This document shows positions 46,606-55,597 of a stretch of DNA of 64,000 nucleotides, piece after piece. Source of the stretch: Roseobacter sp. MH60115 (lineage in GTDB: Bacteria; Pseudomonadota; Alphaproteobacteria; Rhodobacterales; Rhodobacteraceae); contig NZ_JADOBQ010000003.1 in assembly GCF_015644665.1 (NCBI RefSeq), forward strand, positions 1-64,000, read 5' to 3'. The first letter of the stretch is position 1; every line of letters begins with the position of its first letter. Under the pieces are notes generated by a model. It had not been told where the DNA came from. It searched no databases and saw only the letters and a program-made list of their open reading frames with translations. The translations under genes were made by a program, and so were the position numbers.

Positions 46606-48219
46606 TTACCCCTGAACGGCGCGCAGCGCCACCCCTGCTTTGGACAGAGCATCCCAGATACGTCCGTCCCGTCCGTAGATGTCACGGCGGAACTGGGTTT
46701 GGCCTTTCCCGTCCACGAATGCGGTGCGGTAGATGATATGCACCGGCACGGGTTGCTTTAGATCGACCTGCTGTTCCTTGCCGGTGGCCAGACGCGCCTG
46801 GAAGAATCCTTCCGGATCGCTGGTCTGCTTGGCGAGCAGCGCATAGGCGAAATCAAACGGATCCGCGAGGCGGATGCAGCCGTGGCTGTAGGCGCGCACT
46901 TCGCGGCCAAAGAGGTTCTTGGCGGGCGTGTCATGCAGGTAGATGTTGTATTTGTTCGGGAACATGAACTTTACCAGACCCAGCGCATTGCCACGGCTGG
47001 GGGGCTGACGCATCGCAAAGGGGAAGGTGCGCGCCGTGAACTGGGTGAAATCCACCGCCGACCGGTCGATGCGGCGCCCGTTCCGATCCGTGATCTCGAT
47101 GTGGTTCACGGCGTTCGGGTTGGCCTGCAGCTCCGGCAGATACTCCTTGGTCACGATGGAGCGGGGCACATACCAGCTGGGATTGATCACCATGAACTCC
47201 ATCACGTCGGAGAACTCCGGGGACTGGCGGTCGCGTTCGCGGTGGCCAATGACGGACCGCGTCTCAAAGGTGACTTTGCCGTTGTCGATGATCTTGGCGG
47301 TGAAATCGGTGAGGTTGACCTCGATGTGGCGCTTGCCCCGTTCCTGGTTCAGCCAGCGTTCGCGTTCCATGGCAACGATGACGGACTGCAGGCGTTCCTG
47401 CACGGAGACGTTGACTTCGGTCATCGTGCCGGGGCCCGCCACACCGTCCTGGGCCAGACCATGGGCGCGCTGGAACTGCTGAACGGCGGCGGTCATCTTT
47501 GCGTCATAGCTCTGACCGGCGTTTCGCTTTAGAAAGCCCATGCGCACAAGACGATCCCGCAGCGCCACGACGGCCGTACCCGATGCGCCGGGTTTGAGGG
47601 TTTTCGCGGGAACCGTCGGCCCCCACCCGCCCTTCGCCAGCAGGCGTTCAAGGCGCAGTTTCTCTTTCATCAACGCGGTGTATTCGTGGGTCTTGGGGGC
47701 CAAAGCGCGAAAGAACCCCTTGGGCGAAGATTTCGCAAAATTCACAAGATATGAGGTGCGATCCCGGTAGGGAACCTTGCGCACGATAGCCTTGTCCACG
47801 CGGCTGGGGATCAGCACACCGGTCTGCAGATCACGGGCGAATTGCAGAAAGACGCGGCTGATCTCAACTTCGAGCAGTCCCAGATCCCGTGGCGTGCGGG
47901 CCGCCTTCATCTTGGCCTGCAGCCCCTCAACGTCATATCGCGCAGCGGGCAGACCGTGATCTCCGGCGGCGTTCAAGGCCTGGAGAAGGGCGGCACGTCT
48001 ATTCCGGTCACGCCCCTTGCCGGTCCAGATACCTTCATAGCCATTGGCCTGATAGAAGGCCGCGATATCTTTGTCGCGCGCGGCGCTTTCCGCGACCGCT
48101 TGTTTAAATGCGGTGACCTGCGCCGCAACGGGGGTCGGTGTCACGTAACTGAAGAGCGCCAGCAGCAACCCCGTCAGAGCAAAGATCAAGGACCGATTGC
48201 GTAGAACCAAAGAAGACAT
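46606..48219 (-). CDS. L,D-transpeptidase (YcbB/LdtD type)
   Basis: Product of 537 aa with an N-terminal signal or anchor (about 9-36). A peptidoglycan-binding helical domain is seen at VALRDRLVRMGFL to LAQDGVAGPGTM (about 215-265), then the YkuD catalytic domain with HDTPAKNLF and YSHGCIRLADP (His446, Cys448). It forms 3-3 crosslinks or attaches proteins to peptidoglycan in the periplasm. ATG 48219 follows GGGGG; the longer frame upstream is unlikely. It is divergent from the DUF882 peptidase gene. Confidence 0.9.
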   Translation of the reverse strand: MSSLVLRNRSLIFALTGLLLALFSYVTPTPVAAQVTAFKQAVAESAARDKDIAAFYQANGYEGIWTGKGRDRNRRAALLQALNAAGDHGLPAARYDVEGLQAKMKAARTPRDLGLLEVEISRVFLQFARDLQTGVLIPSRVDKAIVRKVPYRDRTSYLVNFAKSSPKGFFRALAPKTHEYTALMKEKLRLERLLAKGGWGPTVPAKTLKPGASGTAVVALRDRLVRMGFLKRNAGQSYDAKMTAAVQQFQRAHGLAQDGVAGPGTMTEVNVSVQERLQSVIVAMERERWLNQERGKRHIEVNLTDFTAKIIDNGKVTFETRSVIGHRERDRQSPEFSDVMEFMVINPSWYVPRSIVTKEYLPELQANPNAVNHIEITDRNGRRIDRSAVDFTQFTARTFPFAMRQPPSRGNALGLVKFMFPNKYNIYLHDTPAKNLFGREVRAYSHGCIRLADPFDFAYALLAKQTSDPEGFFQARLATGKEQQVDLKQPVPVHIIYRTAFVDGKGQTQFRRDIYGRDGRIWDALSKAGVALRAVQG

Positions 48220-48522
48220 AGAACCCCCGCTCAGGAAAATAATCGTTACGGTTTTGACCGCCCGTCCGAACCATGTCCAATAACATTTCGGCTTTCGGTC
48301 AAGGAAAGGTGAAATTGATGCATGCGCGCATCGCCCCAGCAAAATTTGCGCCCCCTTCTTATTATTGGCGATATTTTGCCTAAAATTGCGCAAAAACAGA
48401 TGCTCTCCCTTTCAGCACTTGGTTAACAATCGGGGCTATGACATACCCATGTTGCATCTGGGGAAGAGATGACACCCCCGTGTAACATCACGGGTAAAGG
48501 CAGAATACGGGGCGAAGACCAC

Positions 48523-49092
48523 ATGACGATTGACGGTTCATCGAGCATGTCCCGCCGTGCGCTTCTGGGCGCATTCGCGGCGACAGCGATCACAGCAGCA
48601 CCAACATTCGCAAACGCGGCGGGCTTTCTGCGCGGCGGGGGCGACATCCGACGGATCAAGATGTATTCCGGCAGGACCGGCGAACGCATCGATATGATCT
48701 ACTGGATCGAGGGCAACTACGTCCGCGAAGCAGTCAAGGAAATCAACCACTTCATGCGGGATTGGCGCACCGACGGCGTCAAGTCCATGGACCTGCGCAC
48801 GATCGACATCATGTCGGCCGCGCACAACCTGCTGGATGCCACGGAGCCCTACATGCTTCTCTCTGGCTACCGCAGTCCGCAAACCAACGCGATGCTGCGC
48901 TCGCGCAGCCGGGGCGTGGCCAAAAACTCGCTGCACATGAAAGGCCAGGCGGCCGACCTGCGTTTGTCGAGCCGATCGGTTGGTCAGGTGGCGCGCGCCG
49001 CGGCGGCCTGCAAGGGCGGCGGTGTTGGTAAATACTCGCGGTCCAATTTCGTGCATATGGACTGCGGCGTTGTGCGCACCTGGGGGCGCTGA
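48523..49092 (+). CDS. DUF882/M15 family peptidoglycan peptidase (YcbK-like)
   Basis: Product of 189 aa. The start MTIDGSSSMSRRALLGAFAA has a twin-arginine-like signal (S-R-R-x-L-L) followed by a hydrophobic stretch. The zinc site of M15 D,D-carboxypeptidases is visible: SLHMKGQAADLRL (H-x3-G-x-A-x-D) and FVHMDCG; LLSGYRSPQTNAML is also typical. It probably trims peptidoglycan in the periplasm. Chosen start 48523; an in-frame ATG at 48469 is possible. It lies back to back with the L,D-transpeptidase. Confidence 0.88.
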   Translation: MTIDGSSSMSRRALLGAFAATAITAAPTFANAAGFLRGGGDIRRIKMYSGRTGERIDMIYWIEGNYVREAVKEINHFMRDWRTDGVKSMDLRTIDIMSAAHNLLDATEPYMLLSGYRSPQTNAMLRSRSRGVAKNSLHMKGQAADLRLSSRSVGQVARAAAACKGGGVGKYSRSNFVHMDCGVVRTWGR

Positions 49093-49124
49093 AAACCGCT
49101 TATTCCGTAAAAATCGAGACGTTG

Positions 49125-49150
49125 AAAGCGACCCTAGGGTCGCTTTTTTT
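49125..49150 (+). terminator. Intrinsic terminator after the DUF882 gene
   Basis: AAAGCGACCCT and AGGGTCGCTTT form a perfect eleven-base inverted repeat followed by TTTT, so it may work on both strands. Confidence 0.85.
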
Positions 49151-49562
49151 GTGCAATTCTCGGCATTGTTCTCCGCGGTGACGTCGGGATTATCGCTCGT
49201 AAACCCGACCTCTAGAATGGTCCCCGGATAGTCGTTGCCATCGAATGCGCGGTCATCTGGGGAGGAGGAGACAGACCGGGATCGAGCAAGGCGACTTTTC
49301 GGCGGCATCCGGTGCGTTGCAACCCGCCAGTGTGCAGTGGATTGCAACGCTCTTCCGGCTAGCCCAAGCGATACACACTTGAATCCTTGTTCCGGATGCG
49401 AAAATGGAACTTCAAATGAGCAGCTAGTTAAAAGCAAAACGTCAGTACTCGTTACTCGGCTACACGTAACTGTGCACACGATATCCAACACCCACACTGT
49501 GCACCGTTCATGCGCGAAAAGCGTCCTTGGGTAAATTCGTGTGATTGCCTAGGTAGATTTAC
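49151..49562. other. Gene-free region between DUF882 gene and response regulator
   Basis: About 410 bases without a supported gene; short frames here have poor codon use and no ribosome binding site. Base composition is lower in GC than the neighbours. Its right end carries a palindrome (49546-49565) that recurs near 53.3 kb. Confidence 0.4.
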
Positions 49563-49565
49563 CTA
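49546..49565. promoter_or_regulatory. Palindrome TAGGTA-GATT-TACCTA, copy 1
   Basis: TGCCTAGGTA followed by GATTTACCTA contains the perfect inverted repeat TAGGTA/TACCTA. It overlaps the stop codon of the response regulator gene. The first ten bases are identical to copy 2 at 53327. It is a candidate operator of the response regulator between the two copies. Confidence 0.45.
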
Positions 49566-50210
49566 TGTCCGTTTTTCGGGGTTTTCGAAAAGCTTCGTGG
49601 TGTTCGACAAATCGACAAGTTCTGCGACCGAGTTGACCCGCATCTTCTCCAGGATGCGGGCGCGGTGGTGATCCACAGTACGCGGGCTGATGTCCAATTG
49701 CCGCGCGACGTCCTTGCTCGATGCACTTGACGGGTTGGAAACGAAAAGCCCGGCGATCTCGCGTTCGCGCTCCGTCAGCTTTTCGAACCTCGCGCGGGCG
49801 TTGCGCGCCTTGTCCTGACCCTGACGGCGCTGCGCGTCGAGTTCAAGGGCCGTGTCGATCTGCTTGATCAACGCTTCCTGTCGAAAAGGTTTCTCCAGAA
49901 AATCGATGGCGCCCAGCTTCATCGCCTGCACGGTCTCCGGCACCCCGCCATGCCCCGTGATGAAAATCACCGGCAACGAATAGCCGCGTACGACCATCAG
50001 CTTTTGCAGTTCAAGCCCGGACATCTCCGGCATGCCGTAATCCAGGATCAGGCAGCCGGATTGTTCCGCATCATACCCGTCCAGAAACGCTTGCGCCGAC
50101 GCGAAGACGCAGGTATTGTACCCGCGGGTACGCAGGGCGCGGGACAAGGAGGTGCGAATATCCTCGTCGTCGTCGACAATGAAAACGCAAGGATCAGGCG
50201 CTGAATTCAT
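49563..50210 (-). CDS. FixJ/LuxR-type response regulator
   Basis: Product of 215 aa. The receiver has the acidic pocket VDDDEDIRTSL, phospho-acceptor Asp57 in LILDYGMPEM and Lys in FLEKPFRQ. After a charged linker, a LuxR-type helix-turn-helix is seen (LTEREREIAGLFVSN; DISPRTVDHHRARILEKM). The ATG at 50210 lies inside the end of the kinase gene (17-base overlap), so the two are one two-component system. Target genes are unknown; palindromes at 49546 and 53327 are candidates. Confidence 0.9.
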   Translation of the reverse strand: MNSAPDPCVFIVDDDEDIRTSLSRALRTRGYNTCVFASAQAFLDGYDAEQSGCLILDYGMPEMSGLELQKLMVVRGYSLPVIFITGHGGVPETVQAMKLGAIDFLEKPFRQEALIKQIDTALELDAQRRQGQDKARNARARFEKLTEREREIAGLFVSNPSSASSKDVARQLDISPRTVDHHRARILEKMRVNSVAELVDLSNTTKLFENPEKRT

Positions 50211-52539
50211 CAAGTTTCTCATTCACCGTCTTGGGGACCAGAGGGGGCAGCGTAAAGCAGAACTGCGAATGGCCTTTATTGTCCTGCTGGTACCACAGCT
50301 TACCCCCGTGCGAGTCAATGATGGACCGACAAATCGACAGGCCCAGTCCCATACCGTCTTCCTTGGTGGTCTCGAACTGCTCGAAGAGATTGGCCTCTGG
50401 ATCAAAGCCGGGCCCCGTATCTGTGATCGATATGGTGAGGCCCTCATTGGTTTCCTGCCCCCGCAGCCAGACAATGCGCTCTGATACATCACTGTCTCCG
50501 ATGGCCTCAATGGCATTGCGCAGCAGGTTCAACAAGACCTGCGCAATCTGAACGCGGGATCCATAGACGGGTTCTACGTTGCGAATGTCGATCCGAATGC
50601 CGATGCCATTCTCCTTGGCCTCCGAGCGTACCAGATGCAGCGTTTGTTCCAACAGTTCCTCAAAGTCGAATTCGGCCTTTTCGACCCCGTCCTTCTTTAC
50701 GAACCCGCGCAGGGCCCGGATGATATCCCCTGCCCGATGCGCATGTCGGTCCGTTTCCTCCAGAATGGTTTTCAGCTGTTCAGGATCGCCGGACTTGTCC
50801 TTGAGCGCAAAGAGCGCGGCATCCATGTTCTGGGTGATCGCCAGAAGCGGCTGGTTCAGCTCATGCGCCAGGCTGGTGGCCATTTGCCCCATCACGTTCA
50901 CCCGCGAGGAATGCGACAAGTCGCGGTTGAGCCGCTGGATCTTGCGTTCGGCATCCTTGCGTTCGGTGATGTCATCAACCGTCACGACGGCGTGGCGCGA
51001 CTGGCCTGCGTCATCCCGGATTACAATCACGTTCTCACTCACCCAGATGACACCGCCATCTTTGCACAAAAGCCGCTTTTCATGCAGGTACTCGGATCGT
51101 TTCTGGCCGCCATCTTCGAAAAAGAAACCGGCCACCGGGTCATCGGGATGCGAAATGTCATGGGCCGTCAGAGACAGGATTTCATCCGCATCATATCCCA
51201 GCATCGATGCAAACCTGCTGTTCACGCGCATGATCCGCCCGGTTTTAGCTTCGATCTGGGCCATCCCCCGCGAGGCCAGGTCGAATGTGCGGCCGAATTC
51301 GGTTTCGGACTTCTTGCGCTCGGCGATAGCCTGCACCAGCGTCTCATTGGCGCGTTGCAGTTCGCGGTAGGTATTGGGCAGCGGCTCGGACGCGGAAACC
51401 TCGCCCTGCGACACCAGCGAAGACCGCACCGCAAAGGCGCGCACGGGTTTGTGGATATAGTTGGCCAGGATCAGGCCGAAGACACCGGAGATCAGGGCAA
51501 TCAAGGCCGCGATCCAGACATTCAGCGTCCGGTTGGCCTTGATCTCGCCGGTGAAGTCGGCTTCGGGCGCGTAAACCGCAATGGTCCAGGGCAATTCCTC
51601 ACTGATCACCGGCATCACCGTCGAGACATATGTGGCATCGCCGTACTCGAACCGGGATGAGACCTCGCGTTCGACCGAGACCTCATCGCCTCTGATCAAG
51701 GGGCCGAATGCGGCCTGCGCCACCGGATCACCGATCTCGTTGATGCTGACAAAGCGAAAGGTGCCATCTGCATTTGCCGTACTGATGAGGTCCTGGTTGG
51801 GGTGTGCGATCACGTCGCCATTCCGGTTCAGGATCAAGGCCTTGCCGCTCTCCCCGATGTTGAGCCGGGACAGGAACTCCGAGATCGCCTCGATCCCGAT
51901 ATCGACCCCCACAACCCCCTGTATCTGCCCGCTCTCGAGAAATACGGGCGAGGCGGCGGTGATGCCTGGCGTTTGCGACGTGAAGAAAATGTATGGATCC
52001 GTCCAGATGCTGGCGCGTTCGGCAGAGGCTGTCTGGTACCAAAGGCGCGTGCGCGGATCATAGGTGTCCAGCGGATCCTGGCTTCTGAGCACTTCTGCAT
52101 ATCCGTTGTCGCGCCAGATCAGCTCGACAAAGCGGGTGTTCTCTTCCTGACGGATGATCTTGGTTCGAAAGGGCGCCGGCCCGGAACTGCGCATCACGTA
52201 GACAAAACTACCCGTCTCGTCGCCATAGAAGACGCCAGCAAACTGCGGCGATATCTGCAGTTGCTGAAACAGGAGTTTCTCAAGCTGTTCAAAGTTATCG
52301 CTTGCGATGACCTGGCTTTCCGCGAGCCGCGTGGCCAGTTCGGCGGCCCCCTTGGCCGGTTTCAGAAAACCTCTGGAATGCTCGATCGTATTGGTGCCCA
52401 CATCGCGCAGCAGGTGGCGCGCATGATCCAGCAACACTTTCTCGGAGGTGAGAAAGGAGGAAAATACCACGATTGTCACCGCAACGAATTGCAGCCCGGC
52501 AAGACAAAGCGCCAGCATGAGGCCGAGTGAGAGTTTCAC
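50194..52539 (-). CDS. Membrane sensor histidine kinase with dCache and PAS domains
   Basis: Product of 781 aa. Membrane segments at about 7-28 and 335-357 enclose a periplasmic dCache sensor with the Y-D-x-R-x-R-x-W-Y motif (TYDPRTRLWYQ) and VVGVDIGIEAISEFL, typical of ligand-binding Cache domains for carboxylates, amino acids or amines. A PAS/PAC module with VTVDDITERKDAER follows, then HisKA with His559 in LAHELNQPLLAITQN and an ATPase (NLLRNAIEAIGD, DTGPGFDP, GMGLGLSICRSII). Layout recalls DctB and FixL. Partner of the overlapping FixJ-type regulator. Confidence 0.9.
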   Translation of the reverse strand: MKLSLGLMLALCLAGLQFVAVTIVVFSSFLTSEKVLLDHARHLLRDVGTNTIEHSRGFLKPAKGAAELATRLAESQVIASDNFEQLEKLLFQQLQISPQFAGVFYGDETGSFVYVMRSSGPAPFRTKIIRQEENTRFVELIWRDNGYAEVLRSQDPLDTYDPRTRLWYQTASAERASIWTDPYIFFTSQTPGITAASPVFLESGQIQGVVGVDIGIEAISEFLSRLNIGESGKALILNRNGDVIAHPNQDLISTANADGTFRFVSINEIGDPVAQAAFGPLIRGDEVSVEREVSSRFEYGDATYVSTVMPVISEELPWTIAVYAPEADFTGEIKANRTLNVWIAALIALISGVFGLILANYIHKPVRAFAVRSSLVSQGEVSASEPLPNTYRELQRANETLVQAIAERKKSETEFGRTFDLASRGMAQIEAKTGRIMRVNSRFASMLGYDADEILSLTAHDISHPDDPVAGFFFEDGGQKRSEYLHEKRLLCKDGGVIWVSENVIVIRDDAGQSRHAVVTVDDITERKDAERKIQRLNRDLSHSSRVNVMGQMATSLAHELNQPLLAITQNMDAALFALKDKSGDPEQLKTILEETDRHAHRAGDIIRALRGFVKKDGVEKAEFDFEELLEQTLHLVRSEAKENGIGIRIDIRNVEPVYGSRVQIAQVLLNLLRNAIEAIGDSDVSERIVWLRGQETNEGLTISITDTGPGFDPEANLFEQFETTKEDGMGLGLSICRSIIDSHGGKLWYQQDNKGHSQFCFTLPPLVPKTVNEKLDEFSA

Positions 52540-52734
52540 GACAGAGCCCGCCTGTCGAAAGGCGTCGCGCTGTCGGATACTGCGGAAATGCGGTGTTTCA
52601 CGGCACGCGTGCGAAAAGACACGCGCCCGTTTGTGCAGAGTGCACCTGCCCTGCCCCCGATCTTACTGTTTTTTATCATCCCGGTCCGAGATTCGTTGTC
52701 ATTCGATACCCCTTACCCTGTATGTTACATAATT

Positions 52735-53256
52735 TCAGGGTTGCGAAAGTCGCCGCGCTTCAAATTGAGCGACAATTCGCCTCACAATACGGATATCGCG
52801 ATCAGTCCACCATCGTGCGGTTGTATCCACCGTGCAAATCACTCCGATAAGCTGTTCTTGGGGGCCACGCAGAGGCGCTCCGGCAAACGACCGTATCCTG
52901 TGACCCGATAGAATACTGTCACGGCGGATCAGCGGATGAGCGTAGATATCATCAATTCTGAGCACATCCCGCAGCGTTGTGGCCTGCTTGGCCAGCAGCA
53001 AGGATTGTGCACGCAGAATGTCGTCATGTGTGCAGCAGGCTTCTGGTAAACCACGTGAAGATGCCATCTGAAGAGATTGATATGAAAACAGAAATGATGC
53101 AGTGGACTGGAGCTGTGCGGTCATGAGATGCGGCAGTATCCGTGCCTCCGCGCCAAGCGGGTCGATATCGAACACCCGCGCATCCATGCGGTCATCCAGC
53201 ACGGTGTCGCCCTCTTCAGTGGACGGGTGGCGGACCGATGGGGAGAGCGTTTTCAT
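52735..53256 (-). CDS. GAF domain protein
   Basis: Product of 173 aa from ATG 53256 (GGAAGG seven bases before). Residues about 45-170 look like a GAF domain: ILRAQSLLLAKQATTLRDVL, DDIYAHPLIRRDS, SFAGAPLRGPQEQLIGVICT (the P-L-x-G-x-x-x-G-x-(I/L)-C pattern) and IVRRIVAQFEAR. No output domain, so it may be a sensor or a partner of the kinase downstream (195 bases away). A palindrome shared with the other end of the locus lies 71 bases before its start. Confidence 0.75.
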   Translation of the reverse strand: MKTLSPSVRHPSTEEGDTVLDDRMDARVFDIDPLGAEARILPHLMTAQLQSTASFLFSYQSLQMASSRGLPEACCTHDDILRAQSLLLAKQATTLRDVLRIDDIYAHPLIRRDSILSGHRIRSFAGAPLRGPQEQLIGVICTVDTTARWWTDRDIRIVRRIVAQFEARRLSQP

Positions 53257-53326
53257 GGCGTGCCTTCCAAATCGGATTGGACAAGGCATTCTGCCTGACG
53301 TTGTCTGCCGGGAGAATAGGCAGAAC

Positions 53327-53347
53327 TGCCTAGGTAAAATCGCCTAG
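53327..53347. promoter_or_regulatory. Palindrome CTAGG-N8-CCTAG, copy 2
   Basis: TGCCTAGGTA is followed by AAATCGCCTAG; it shares TGCCTAGGTA and the CCTA half-site with copy 1 at the same spacing. It is 71 bases before the GAF gene start, a promoter position. A shared operator for the two-component regulator is inferred. Confidence 0.5.
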
Positions 53348-53456
53348 CGCTTTGCGTGGGCCTCCCCAAATGGTCGCTTGGCTTTTTGAGGCCCGGCGGC
53401 CCTGGCGGAGCACGTGCGAACAGGCAAGGACGGCGGTTGTCGTCACTCGCTGCGCG

Positions 53457-54224
53457 TTATCCGATGCTGCGAACTGACACTGTGCATTCCGCTGCATTGC
53501 CTATTCCGGGTGGCGCAACGGTATTGGCCGTGCCTCTGGATTGCGGGAACTCACCGCCTTGCAGATCAGAGGAGTCCTTGGGCGGTGTCAGACGCAGCAA
53601 AACATCGTTGGGTGATGACAAACGCTGCGACGGAGGCACACGTCTATAGGTGTCTTGCGGTGAATTGCGCGTCAACACCTCGGGGTGTGCGCTGATGTGG
53701 GATGCGGGTTCAAAACTGATCTCTGCCCTGTCGGGCAACCGCAGTGTCTCTCCGCTGCCAAGCGCAACCGTCACCATGCCACCGCCCAGGTCTTGCGGGA
53801 AGTGAAAATGCACATGCCAAAGGCAATGCCATGGCCGCACCTGCTGCGCCGATCTCATTTCCACAAGCACGCGGTCCGGGCCGAGGTTTGGTTGCGCCCG
53901 GCTCGCAATGATGGGAATGCCCTTCCGATCAAAGAAATTCTTTATGACGGTGTTGCGCTTGGGGCCCAATTGGTCGGCGTCAAAATAGGTTTCGGCGTCA
54001 TGAACCACGCCAAAACTGACGTCGGGCCGATCCACGAAGGTGGTTTGCAGCATTTTGAGCCTGTCCACATAGAGATTAAGCTCTGCGTTCGAAGACGACT
54101 GAAGCTGCAGGCCCGTGGGCACGAAATCCAGGGAGAAAACCGAACTGCTGACTTGATCCGCATGCGCGGGATGTGGCGCAGCGACAGAAAGCCAGGCAAC
54201 CGCAAGAAGGATCAGCTTTCGCAT
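53457..54224 (-). CDS. Secreted protein with a weak OmpA-like segment (last gene of the protease operon)
   Basis: Product of 255 aa with a signal peptide (LILLAVAWLSVAAPHPAHA). Residues about 25-130 resemble a degenerate OmpA peptidoglycan-binding fold: VFSLDFVPTGLQLQSSSNAE as first strand, VSFGVVHDAETYFDADQLGP where OmpA has GHTD...LS, and NTVIKNFFDRKGI for the V-x-x-Y-L-x-x-x-G helix. The key arginine and aspartate of OmpA are not clearly kept. The C-terminal half is proline-rich with no recognised domain. It overlaps the S16-like gene by 13 bases and is the 3'-most gene of the operon. Confidence 0.55.
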   Translation of the reverse strand: MRKLILLAVAWLSVAAPHPAHADQVSSSVFSLDFVPTGLQLQSSSNAELNLYVDRLKMLQTTFVDRPDVSFGVVHDAETYFDADQLGPKRNTVIKNFFDRKGIPIIASRAQPNLGPDRVLVEMRSAQQVRPWHCLWHVHFHFPQDLGGGMVTVALGSGETLRLPDRAEISFEPASHISAHPEVLTRNSPQDTYRRVPPSQRLSSPNDVLLRLTPPKDSSDLQGGEFPQSRGTANTVAPPGIGNAAECTVSVRSIG

Positions 54225-55594
54225 CTGACGACTCTTTGGTTGTCGGGCGCGATGGCTTCAAACGGAATCTCGATATAAGAACCGCGGATGTTGGCCAACC
54301 AGCGTGCCTGGGCGTTGAGCCGTGTTTCCTGTGGAGCGTTCTCAAAGGTTTCGCGGACCCCTTGGTCCAGGCGGTTGGTGTTGAACCCGCCCAACTGGCG
54401 TGACAGCGCGACGATTTTCATTTCCTCTTCGGGAGGTTGCACCGGGAAAGCGGCACCGAAGCTCAGCCTGCCGTTCACCTTGCGGATCGGCGTCGCACCC
54501 GCGTCGGCCTCCGTGTTGAGCGCTTGTTTGGGTTCGAATATTTTGGGCTGGGATTTCTCGCCGATCACAACAAACACCGCAGAAAAAAGACTTTTGGGCA
54601 ACATCGTCTGACTTGTTTCGATGTTGACCGAAACATAATCCTCAAACTGTACCAAGGACAATCCGGTTTTCGTGGTGCAGGGCGGCACAGGCCGAAAGGT
54701 TTTGGCGCCCTTTTCATCAGCAACCGAGGCGCGCAGGACCGTCGGCGTGGGGAGAGGTCCGAGGAAATAGTCAATCTTTCCCGGGCTCAGGTCCACCGGT
54801 TGCAACGCGGCCGCCATGAACGCCACAAAACCGAGGACCGCCAGGACACCGGCACGCATCATGCCCTCCTTGGCGTCAAAACGCGGTTTGACAGCCCCCA
54901 GATGACGCGCTCCTTCGGCAAGGCTGCGCAATGGCGTCACGGTCAGTTCGACGCCAATTGCGGCGGCTCTTGTTCTGGCCCGCTCAATCTCTTCCCGGTA
55001 CGCCTCAACGGTCAAGCTGCCGTCCACCGTGCGCGCTGGAACAAAGAGCGTTGCATGCTTGCCCCACGGCCCGACCTTGTGTCGTTCCAGCCATGTCGTG
55101 ACGGCCTCGAATTTCTGTGAAAGGCCCTCGACCGGGCCAACCGGCCCATCGTTGGGATGAACGCTGTCGAAATTCGACCCCTCCAGAGACCCGGTTGCGA
55201 AAAACACGCCCGGTTTGCGGCCGCGTTCCAAAAGGCAAAGCGACAAGGCCAGACCAAGTTCCGCACTGCTTGCATTCCGGGGGTCCAATCCACGGGCCTG
55301 GCGCGAGTCGAGCGGCGTCATCACGGTGTTTGGAGAGCTTGGCCGGGTTAGTCGCATGGGCAGGCCAAAGCGCCTTTTGGGCAGGGGCAACCGACGTACG
55401 ATGTCCAACGCACGCTGTCCGGCTCCGGCAAGTTTGACGTCCAGCAACGGCACGATGGCGGGATCGAACCCACCCCGGGCTTCCGCAGCCCGGTCCGTGA
55501 ACGCTGCCCTGATTTCACAAATCACACCGCCCACATCGCGTCCGGCGGCCGCCAGAGGCACAAGCACATCTACATAATGGGATGTCGTGGACAC
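54212..55594 (-). CDS. Membrane protein with Lon-type (S16) protease domain, no ATPase
   Basis: Product of 460 aa. Residues 1-240 read like the Lon proteolytic domain. ASSAELGLALSLCLLERG (Ser109 or Ser110) lines up with the catalytic G-P-S-A-G helix. FFATGSLEG matches the A-x-T-G-E-I strand, and GPVGPVEGLSQKFEAV places Lys161 where Lon has its catalytic lysine. LFVPA follows, as expected. The Ser-Lys distance is about eight residues longer than in Lon because of a loop at 138-150. A membrane helix (246-264) then leads to a 195-residue domain, probably periplasmic and unrecognised. Start is GTG, three bases after the 144-aa gene. Confidence 0.65.
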   Translation of the reverse strand: MSTTSHYVDVLVPLAAAGRDVGGVICEIRAAFTDRAAEARGGFDPAIVPLLDVKLAGAGQRALDIVRRLPLPKRRFGLPMRLTRPSSPNTVMTPLDSRQARGLDPRNASSAELGLALSLCLLERGRKPGVFFATGSLEGSNFDSVHPNDGPVGPVEGLSQKFEAVTTWLERHKVGPWGKHATLFVPARTVDGSLTVEAYREEIERARTRAAAIGVELTVTPLRSLAEGARHLGAVKPRFDAKEGMMRAGVLAVLGFVAFMAAALQPVDLSPGKIDYFLGPLPTPTVLRASVADEKGAKTFRPVPPCTTKTGLSLVQFEDYVSVNIETSQTMLPKSLFSAVFVVIGEKSQPKIFEPKQALNTEADAGATPIRKVNGRLSFGAAFPVQPPEEEMKIVALSRQLGGFNTNRLDQGVRETFENAPQETRLNAQARWLANIRGSYIEIPFEAIAPDNQRVVRCES

Positions 55595-55597
55595 CGA

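Noticed and set aside
49235-49534. 99-codon plus-strand frame in the gap before the response regulator
   Set aside because: Its codon use does not resemble the neighbours, there is no ribosome binding site at a useful distance, and the translation resembles no family I know.
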